Shown: one piece after another, positions 58,916-64,000 of the stretch | Position numbering within the stretch: position 1 is the first letter of the stretch | Layout of the letters: each line of letters starts with the position of its first letter | Assembly (NCBI RefSeq): GCF_024700075.1 | Contig: NZ_JAJONE010000001.1 | Span: forward strand, 2,632,001 to 2,696,000 | Direction: 5' to 3' | DNA: 64,000 nt | Origin: Hymenobacter sp. J193 | Lineage (GTDB): Bacteria > Bacteroidota > Bacteroidia > Cytophagales > Hymenobacteraceae | Notes under the pieces: model-generated | The model's database searches: none | Seen by the model: the letters and a program-made list of their open reading frames with translations, nothing else | What the model was told of the DNA's origin: nothing | Position numbers and translations under genes: made by a program

Positions 58916-60160
58916 TTAGAATGCCAGAATGACTTCCTCGATAATGTCGCAGGCGGCGTGCAGCTGCTCCTCGGTGATGACCAGGGGTGGGGCAAAGCGG
59001 ATGATGTCGCCGTGGGTGGGCTTGGCCAGCAGGCCGCGCTCCATCAGCGTCACGCACACGTCCCAGGCCGTGCGGCCGTCGGCGTGGGGCTTGATGATGA
59101 CGGCGTTCAGCAGGCCCTTGCCGCGCACCAGCTCCACCACTTCGGGGCGCTTGGCTTGCACGCGGCGCATCCGCTCCCGGAACACTTCCCCCAGGGCGCG
59201 GGCATTTTCGGTCAGCTTCTCGTCCAGCAGCACATCCAGGGCCGCGCGCAGCACCACCGAGGCCAGCGGGTTGCCGCCGAAGGTGGAGCCGTGCTGTCCG
59301 GGCTGGATGGTAAGCATGATTTCGTTGCGGGCCAGCACTGCCGACACCGGCAGCACACCCCCGCTCAGGGCCTTGCCCAGGATGAGGATATCGGCGTGCA
59401 CACCTTCGTAGCAAACAGCCAGCAGCTCGCCGGTGCGGCCCAGGCCAGTCTGGATTTCATCGGCAATGAACAGCACGTTGTGGGCTTTGCAGATGGCGGC
59501 CGCTTTGGCCAGGTAGCCATCCGACGGCACCATCACGCCGGCCTCACCCTGAATAGGCTCCACCAGGAAGCCGCACACGTGCGGGTCCTGCACGGCTTCT
59601 TCCAGCGCGGCTAGGTCGTCGTAGGGCACCACCTGATAGCCGGGCACATAGGGGCCGAAGCCGCCGGTGGAGTCGGGGTCGGTGCTGAAGGAGATGATGC
59701 CGGTGGTGCGCCCGTGGAAGTTGTGCTCGGCCACGATGATGCGCGCCTGGTTGGGGGCAATGCCTTTTTCCTGGTAGCCCCACTTGCGGGCCAGCTTCAG
59801 GGCGGTTTCTACGGCTTCAGCGCCCGAGTTCATCAGCAGGGCCTTGTCGTAGTTGAACAGCTCACACAGCTGCTTTTCGGCCGCGCCCAGCTGGTCGTTG
59901 AAGAAGGCGCGGGACGTGAGGGTGAGCTTCTGGGCCTGCTCGGTGAGGGCCCCGATGATGCGCGGGTGGCAGTGGCCCTGGTTTACGGCCGAGTAGGCGG
60001 AGAGAAAATCGTAGTAGCGCTTGCCCTCCACGTCCCACAGAAACGCGCCTTCGCCCCGGCTGAGCACCACGGGCAGCGGGTGGTAGTTGTGGGCACCATA
60101 ACGGTCTTCGAGGGCCATCAGCTCCTGGCTGCGGGCGGCGGTAGTGGCGGTAGCTTCCAT
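58916..60160 (-). CDS. rocD: Ornithine aminotransferase
   Basis: 414 residues, class III aminotransferase. [20 protein letters not shown] near the N-terminus, [35 protein letters not shown], and the PLP-binding Lys in [20 protein letters not shown]. It moves the delta-amino group of ornithine to 2-oxoglutarate, linking arginine, proline and glutamate metabolism. [18 protein letters not shown] is typical. It is flanked on both sides by copies of the same inverted short-word repeat. Confidence 0.96.
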   Translation of the reverse strand: MEATATTAARSQELMALEDRYGAHNYHPLPVVLSRGEGAFLWDVEGKRYYDFLSAYSAVNQGHCHPRIIGALTEQAQKLTLTSRAFFNDQLGAAEKQLCELFNYDKALLMNSGAEAVETALKLARKWGYQEKGIAPNQARIIVAEHNFHGRTTGIISFSTDPDSTGGFGPYVPGYQVVPYDDLAALEEAVQDPHVCGFLVEPIQGEAGVMVPSDGYLAKAAAICKAHNVLFIADEIQTGLGRTGELLAVCYEGVHADILILGKALSGGVLPVSAVLARNEIMLTIQPGQHGSTFGGNPLASVVLRAALDVLLDEKLTENARALGEVFRERMRRVQAKRPEVVELVRGKGLLNAVIIKPHADGRTAWDVCVTLMERGLLAKPTHGDIIRFAPPLVITEEQLHAACDIIEEVILAF

Positions 60161-60179
60161 TGTTGGGTGGGTTTGGGGT

Positions 60180-60268
60180 GGTCAGTTTTCAGTTTCCAGT
60201 TGCCCGTTGCCAGGTATAGATCAATAAATAACCGACTGACAACTGGGAACAGGCAACTGGAAACTCGG
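60180..60268. repeat. Inverted short-word repeat (word TTTCCAGTTGC), copy 2
   Basis: Left arm TTTTCAGTTTCCAGTTGCCC (60185-60204) and right arm CAACTGGGAACAGGCAACTG followed by GAAACT (60240-60265) are complementary with few mismatches. It lies between the rocD start and the DUF5522 gene. Confidence 0.65.
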
Positions 60269-60311
60269 TACAGGTCAAAACTACGCAAAAAGGCCGGCCC
60301 GCGCCGCGTCG

Positions 60312-60319
60312 TATCTTTG
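60312..60319 (+). promoter_or_regulatory. -7 promoter element for the DUF5522 gene
   Basis: TATCTTTG matches TAnnTTTG 20 bases upstream of the GTG at 60339. Confidence 0.6.
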
Positions 60320-60338
60320 CCTAAACCCTTCTGCTTTC

Positions 60339-60503
60339 GTGCCTCAGCCTCCCCAGCCCCAACCCCTGCAGCCCGGCGACTTTTACTACACGCCCGAAGG
60401 CTACCTGGTCTTTACCGAGCAGTACCACCGGCGGCGCGGCTCCTGCTGCGGCAGCGGCTGCCGGCACTGCCCGTGGCGAAAGAAGGTGACACGTGACAAG
60501 TAA
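60339..60503 (+). CDS. DUF5522 small protein
   Basis: 54 residues from a GTG at 60339 (MPQPPQPQPLQPGDFYYTPE). The family pattern is GDFYYTPEGYLVFTEQYHRR followed by a Cys cluster, RGSCCGSGCRHCPW. Four cysteines suggest a metal or iron-sulfur site. The last five codons (VTRDK) and the stop lie in the first unit of the GTGACA repeat at 60485, so the repeat supplies the C-terminus. Function unknown. Found by translating the + strand in the gap before rpmB. Confidence 0.85.
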   Translation: MPQPPQPQPLQPGDFYYTPEGYLVFTEQYHRRRGSCCGSGCRHCPWRKKVTRDK

Positions 60504-60600
60504 CAGGTGACACGGAACACGTAAAAAAGCCGTTGAGAAGGTGTTGCCTGTCGATTTTTACCTGTCACTTGTCACCTCATCACGTGTCACTTCAACGGCT
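60485..60600. repeat. Inverted short-word repeat (word GTGACACGTGACAAG)
   Basis: Left arm begins GGTGACACGTGACAAGTAAC (60485-60522); right arm TTTTTACCTGTCACTTGTCACC and CACGTGTCACTTCAACGGCT (60555-60600) is largely its complement, with AGCCGTTGA/TCAACGGCT at the inner and outer edge. It lies upstream of rpmB and covers the DUF5522 stop codon. Confidence 0.7.
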
Positions 60601-60698
60601 AACCTGCTATTTTTCAGCCCGTGGGTTTGTTACTGTCGAAGATATGCCGATATTTGCGTCCCTTTTCCAGTATTGACACCTTCAAGTTCCTAGATATC

Positions 60699-60938
60699 AT
60701 GGCCCGAGTTTGTGATCTGACCGGCAAGCGTACCCGCGTAGGCAACAACGTTTCGCACGCCAACAACAAAACCAAGCGCAAGTTCTACCCGAACCTGCAG
60801 AAGAAGCGTTTCTACATCCCCGAGCAGGACGCCTGGGTGACGCTGAAGGTGGCTACCAGCACCATCCGCACCATCAACAAGAACGGCATCATGTCGGTGC
60901 TGAAGAAAGCCAAAGAGCAGGGCTTCATCGTTTACTAG
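60699..60938 (+). CDS. rpmB: Ribosomal protein L28
   Basis: 79 residues: [40 protein letters not shown] and [20 protein letters not shown] are all L28 landmarks. ATG at 60699; the frame is open 26 codons upstream, but that part is not ribosomal sequence. In many Bacteroidetes rpmB is directly followed by rpmG and a DUF4295 gene; here a 1.6-kb aminopeptidase gene separates them. A UUCG-capped hairpin and a longer hairpin follow the stop. Confidence 0.98.
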   Translation: MARVCDLTGKRTRVGNNVSHANNKTKRKFYPNLQKKRFYIPEQDAWVTLKVATSTIRTINKNGIMSVLKKAKEQGFIVY

Positions 60939-60978
60939 CTTCTTCTGCCTTCGGCAGAAATAAAGCAAGTCAAGCAAG

Positions 60979-61036
60979 CGCGAAGCACCCGCGGAGTTTT
61001 TCCTGGTAAAGGAATTTACTCTGCGGGTGCTTCGCG
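60979..61036 (+). terminator. Long hairpin after rpmB
   Basis: CGCGAAGCACCCGCGGAGT (60979-60997) pairs with 61018-61036 with one mismatch, 20-base loop. A smaller hairpin TTCTGCC-TTC-GGCAGAA (60943-60959) lies immediately after the rpmB stop. Either could terminate rpmB. Confidence 0.7.
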
Positions 61037-61143
61037 TTGTTGTGACCGGCCGCATCCGGCGGGGAGTATTTTTTGCCATCTTACGCCCGGGCAACCCGCC
61101 TCCGCGCAACGCCGGGGGGCCGTTAGTTGTCCTTGCCCTCACT

Positions 61144-62853
61144 ATGGCTCACTCTCTACTCACTACGTCGGTGCGGCTGCTGCTGGCCGCCAGCCTTTTT
61201 GCTGCCGCGGCGCCGGTAGCTTCCGCCCAGCGCGCCGCCGGCCCCGACCGTCCCGCCGATTTTCTGGACCCGGCTTTTCATAAGCAGCGGCGCGAATTGC
61301 TGCGCCAGGCCATGCCGGCCCGGTCGGTGGCCGTGCTGTTTGCAGCGCCGGTGCGCAACCGCGCCAACGACGTTGACTTTCAGTACCACCAGAGTCCCGA
61401 CCTGTTTTACCTGACCGGCTACGACGAGCCGGAGGCCATGCTGGTACTGTTCAAAGAGCCGCAGACGATAGGCGGACAGGCGGGCATCACCGAGGCCTTG
61501 TTTGTGCAGCCCCGCAACCCCCAGCGCGAGCAGTGGACCGGCCGCCGCCTGGGTGCCACCGGGGTCAAAGAGCAGCTCAAGCTGCAGTACACGGCCGATA
61601 ATAAGACCTTTGCCGCTGCCGGCATCCGGTGGGCCGACTTCGGCACGGTGCTGTTTACGGAGCTGCCCGCCGACGTGCGCGACGACTCCACCGACCCCGC
61701 CGACCTGTTCAGCCTCGTGGCCACGTTCCGGCAGCAGGCCGGTATTCCCACCGATTTCAACCCCAAGCAGGTGGAGCTGTACCGCACCATGCAGCGCTAC
61801 GGCGTGAGCAACGCGGCCAACATCAAAGGCTACCTCGAAAACCTGAGCAAGGAAATACCCGCGCTGGCCCAGGATGCCTACGTGCAGAGCTACCTGAAAG
61901 CCACCACCGATGCCGAGCGGGAAAAAGCCCTGGCCGCCCGCCCCGCCAGCCGCTACGATAATGCCTCCCTCAACGACGCGCTGGACGTGCTGCGCCAGGT
62001 CAAAACTCCGGAGGAGCTCCAGCACCTGCGGAAAGCTATTCGCATCAGCACCGTGGGCCAGCAGGAGGTAATGAAAGCCGTGCGCCCGGATATGGGCGAA
62101 ATGGAAATTCAGGGCCTGCACGAATACGTGTACAAGAAGTATGGTGCCGAGTTTGAAGGCTACCCCAGCATTGTGGGTGCCGGCGCCAACGGCTGCGTGC
62201 TGCACTACATCACCAACGACAAGCCCCAGGTGAAAAACGACCTGCTGCTGATGGACTGCGGCGCCGAGTACCACGGCTACACCGCCGACGTGACGCGCAC
62301 GGTGCCACCTTCCGGCAAGTTCAGCCCGGCCCAGCGGCAGATTTACGAGCTGGTGCTGGCAGCTCAGGAGGCCGCTTTTCAGGCCTGCAAGCCCGGGGCC
62401 GAGTTCCGGGCTCCGCACAAAGCAGCTGAGCAGGTCATTGCCGACGGCCTGATTAAGCTGGGCATTATTCAGAAGCCGGAAGAGGCCCGTCGCTATTTCC
62501 CGCACGGCACCTCGCACTACCTGGGCCTCGACGTGCACGACCGGGGCACGTACGGCCCGCTGGCGGCCAACCAGGTTATTACCGTGGAGCCCGGTATTTA
62601 TATCCCCGAGGGCAGCCCCTGCGACCAGAAGTGGTGGAATATCGGTGTGCGCATCGAAGACGACATACTGATTACCCCTACCGGCTGGGAAAACATGTCG
62701 GCCGAGGCGCCGCGCACCGTGGCGGACATCGAGAAGCTGATGGCCAAAAAAGCGCGCTGGACGACTTCAAGCTGCCCAAGCTGTAGCCTGAATAGTATCT
62801 GGCTGAATGGCTTGCGGGCGAAGCCATCCTCTCCGAGTGGCGCAACAAGCTAA
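61144..62853 (+). CDS. pepP: Aminopeptidase P (M24 family), C-terminus altered by a one-base shift
   Basis: 569 residues as read. Signal peptide (VRLLLAASLFAAAAPVASA), an N-terminal AMP_N domain, and the M24 metal sites: VLHYITNDKPQVKNDLLLMD, AEYHGYTADVTRTVP, HGTSHYLGLDVHDRG and VEPGIYIPEGSPCDQKWWNIGVRIEDD. It cleaves X-Pro peptides, in the periplasm here. The last codons read through a run of six A at 62746-62751. With seven A the protein would end ...KKSALDDFKLPKL at 62786. As written the tail carries about 26 extra, non-family residues. Confidence 0.93.
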   Translation: MAHSLLTTSVRLLLAASLFAAAAPVASAQRAAGPDRPADFLDPAFHKQRRELLRQAMPARSVAVLFAAPVRNRANDVDFQYHQSPDLFYLTGYDEPEAMLVLFKEPQTIGGQAGITEALFVQPRNPQREQWTGRRLGATGVKEQLKLQYTADNKTFAAAGIRWADFGTVLFTELPADVRDDSTDPADLFSLVATFRQQAGIPTDFNPKQVELYRTMQRYGVSNAANIKGYLENLSKEIPALAQDAYVQSYLKATTDAEREKALAARPASRYDNASLNDALDVLRQVKTPEELQHLRKAIRISTVGQQEVMKAVRPDMGEMEIQGLHEYVYKKYGAEFEGYPSIVGAGANGCVLHYITNDKPQVKNDLLLMDCGAEYHGYTADVTRTVPPSGKFSPAQRQIYELVLAAQEAAFQACKPGAEFRAPHKAAEQVIADGLIKLGIIQKPEEARRYFPHGTSHYLGLDVHDRGTYGPLAANQVITVEPGIYIPEGSPCDQKWWNIGVRIEDDILITPTGWENMSAEAPRTVADIEKLMAKKARWTTSSCPSCSLNSIWLNGLRAKPSSPSGATS

Positions 62854-62982
62854 TATGGCCGGATTCGCGCGGCTCACGCTGACGAGCCGTTCAGCCAGAA
62901 AACCAGTCGGCCATTCAAGCATGCAGCCATTCAGCCAGATAACCATTCAGCCATTTAATACGCTAACAATTCAGCCATTTAA
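62796..62982. repeat. Inverted short-word repeat (word GCCATTCAGCCA)
   Basis: Left copy TATCTGGCTGAATGGCT (62796-62812); right copies GCCGTTCAGCCAGA, GCAGCCATTCAGCCAGATAA, CCATTCAGCCATTTAA and ATTCAGCCATTTAA (62886-62982) are the complement. It occupies the gap between the aminopeptidase gene and rpmG, and the first copy overlaps the aberrant tail of the aminopeptidase gene. Confidence 0.7.
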
Positions 62983-63015
62983 CTATCAACTGTTTGACAT
63001 TTCCGAAAAGCCTCT

Positions 63016-63023
63016 TACCTTTG
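63016..63023 (+). promoter_or_regulatory. -7 promoter element for rpmG
   Basis: TACCTTTG matches TAnnTTTG; a TTG at 62994-62996 (in TTTGAC) is 19 bases upstream, fitting the -33 element. It is 28 bases before the rpmG ATG. Confidence 0.75.
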
Positions 63024-63051
63024 CAGTCCTTAATCCAAAAACCCCGTCGAG

Positions 63052-63234
63052 ATGGCTAAGAAAGGCAACCGGGTGCAGGTAATCCTTGAATGCACTGAGC
63101 ATAAGAACTCGGGGCAGCCGGGCACCTCGCGCTACATCACCACCAAGAACCGTAAGAACACGCCTGAGCGTATTGAATTGAAGAAATTCAACAACGTGCT
63201 CCGGAAGATGACCGTTCACAAGGAAATTAAGTAA
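63052..63234 (+). CDS. rpmG: Ribosomal protein L33
   Basis: 60 residues: [20 protein letters not shown] and the C-terminal [20 protein letters not shown] are the L33 pattern. Only one Cys is present, so this is a zinc-free (C-minus) form. The DUF4295 gene starts eight bases after its stop, as in other Bacteroidetes. Promoter at 63016-63023. Confidence 0.98.
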   Translation: MAKKGNRVQVILECTEHKNSGQPGTSRYITTKNRKNTPERIELKKFNNVLRKMTVHKEIK

Positions 63235-63242
63235 CCTGAGCA

Positions 63243-63404
63243 ATGGCTAAGAAAGTAGTAGCAACCCTGAAGACGGCTACCGGCAAAGACTGGGCGAAGG
63301 TGATTCGCGCCGTGAAATCGGAGAAAACTGGTGCCTATACTTTCCGCGAGGAAATGGTGCCCGTTGATAAAGTGCAGGATTACCTCGCCACCGGCGTTAA
63401 GTAA
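63243..63404 (+). CDS. DUF4295 small basic protein
   Basis: 53 residues (MAKKVVATLKTATGKDWAKV, then IRAVKSEKTGAYTFREEMVP). DUF4295 is a small Bacteroidetes protein always next to L33 and probably ribosome-associated; the function is not known. It follows rpmG by eight bases and is co-transcribed. The usual next gene (ftsY) is not visible here. Confidence 0.9.
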   Translation: MAKKVVATLKTATGKDWAKVIRAVKSEKTGAYTFREEMVPVDKVQDYLATGVK

Positions 63405-63466
63405 TTCGGGCTCTGTGTCGGCCCAGCCTGGGCATATGCCCCCGGCTACCCAGACAAGACATCAGG

Positions 63467-63543
63467 AAACAAGCCACTCATCCAGTGCCAGACTATTGTA
63501 GTCTTCGGCCCAGCGGATAGGGGGCTTGTTTTTCGTTTTGTTG
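63467..63543 (+). terminator. Probable terminator after rpmG-DUF4295
   Basis: AAACAAGCC (63467-63475) and GGCTTGTTT (63533-63541) with partial inner pairing and an inner hairpin GACTA-TTG-TAGTC, ending in T-rich sequence. Confidence 0.6.
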
Positions 63544-63589
63544 CCAATTGGTTGCAGTACCTTGTCGTTATTTTCCTAAACTTCCACTT

Positions 63590-64000
63590 GTGACTTCAGT
63601 ACCCTCCTCCACCGGGCCGGTTGACTCGTCGGTTATTGTATCCAAGGACAGCTTCGATAACCCGGATGCCTACGCAGTGGTGTATTCCAACATCACGTTT
63701 GTGAATGCGTTGCGTAGCAGCTACTTCACCAATCAGGAGTTGGCTCCCGATGCCCTGCGCAGCTACTACGTGGACTATTACCTGGCTCAGGTAAATAATG
63801 GTGGCTTCTCGCAGTTTGTCTATAACTCGGGCTGGGACGCGGATATGGTGCGTACTGTTCGGGAGGGGTTGGCATCCATGGAAGCCCGGCAACATCTGGC
63901 TTTGTTTGAGCGCGGGGCTCAGCTGATTGATGGGCTTGGAGCCGCCGGCCTGCAGGCATATCTGGAGGATGACTATTGGGGCGACAACGACACGCGTGAC
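63590..64000 (+). CDS. DMP19-like (DUF4375) protein, N-terminal 137 residues (runs off right edge)
   Basis: Starts with a GTG at 63590 and continues beyond the window. YYVDYYLAQVNNGGFSQFVY followed by NSGWDADMVRTVREGLASME is the DMP19/DUF4375 signature (NGG-x-x-Q-x-x-x-N). DMP19 of Neisseria is an acidic protein that mimics DNA and binds a repressor. This protein is also acidic (YLEDDYWGDNDTRD at the visible end). Many family members have no tested role, so the function here is open. Confidence 0.75.
   Translation, partial: MTSVPSSTGPVDSSVIVSKDSFDNPDAYAVVYSNITFVNALRSSYFTNQELAPDALRSYYVDYYLAQVNNGGFSQFVYNSGWDADMVRTVREGLASMEARQHLALFERGAQLIDGLGAAGLQAYLEDDYWGDNDTRD

Overview
The window looks like chromosomal DNA of a high-GC member of the Bacteroidetes, most like Hymenobacter or a close relative. 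This rests on gene families and signals rather than a database search. The families include a type 9 secretion sorting domain on an M4 metalloprotease, DUF4295 next to ribosomal protein L33, LytTR/LytS regulators, CD225 plus DUF2752, DUF5522, WG repeats, TonB-like proteins and a PlpD-type patatin. Several genes have the phylum's TAnnTTTG -7 promoter element and little Shine-Dalgarno sequence. High GC also leaves long open frames antisense to real genes; these were left out.

Region 1 (1-9.8 kb) is accessory. It holds the start of a UmuD-like gene running off the left edge, an HNH endonuclease, a phosphoesterase, an AT-rich membrane protein gene, and a block of minus-strand genes (4.5-8.7 kb) of phage or integrative-element type. 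That block contains a split DnaD/lambda-O-like replication protein with an iteron-like array and an AT-rich stretch inside its coding sequence, a conserved phage protein, two paralogous small helix-turn-helix proteins flanking a DNA cytosine methyltransferase, and a small hypothetical. It is transcribed away from a CI/LexA-like (XRE plus S24) repressor, with symmetrical operators between them. A 9-base half-site of these operators recurs in front of umuD. No integrase or structural gene is visible, so this is a replication/control module or remnant. The methyltransferase DNA appears to carry family-like sequence in two reading frames.

Region 2 (9.9-24.4 kb) is metabolic: an Old Yellow Enzyme reductase, a short-chain dehydrogenase with a histone-H1-like tail, a gluconate-dehydrogenase-type subunit 3 with its GMC oxidoreductase and a GH1-like glycosidase, a catalytic and a non-catalytic M16 peptidase, an alpha/beta hydrolase, a pullulanase broken by one missing base, and an aquaporin.

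Region 3 (24.5-45 kb) holds envelope, regulatory and housekeeping genes: patatin-barrel, DUF2752, CD225, DUF486, an S1/P1-like nuclease or phospholipase, a LytS/LytR pair, a putative metalloprotease, peptide deformylase with RuvX, CtpA, homogentisate dioxygenase, HMG-CoA reductase with an extra N-terminal domain, two TonB-like paralogues, a WG-repeat protein, an M20 amidohydrolase, an ATP-grasp protein and an SDR.

Region 4 (45-64 kb) has the secreted M4 protease, outer-membrane and TPR proteins, a likely Ogt/PLD/glycosidase operon, a CDF exporter, an APC permease, hemB, paired lipoproteins, rocD, and the ribosomal proteins L28 and L33. An aminopeptidase P gene lies between L28 and L33. A DMP19-like gene runs off the right edge.

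Throughout, strong hairpin terminators close genes. At least seven intergenic sites carry imperfect inverted arrays of short words, with different words at different loci and two words reused. No tRNA, rRNA, insertion sequence or CRISPR array was recognised.
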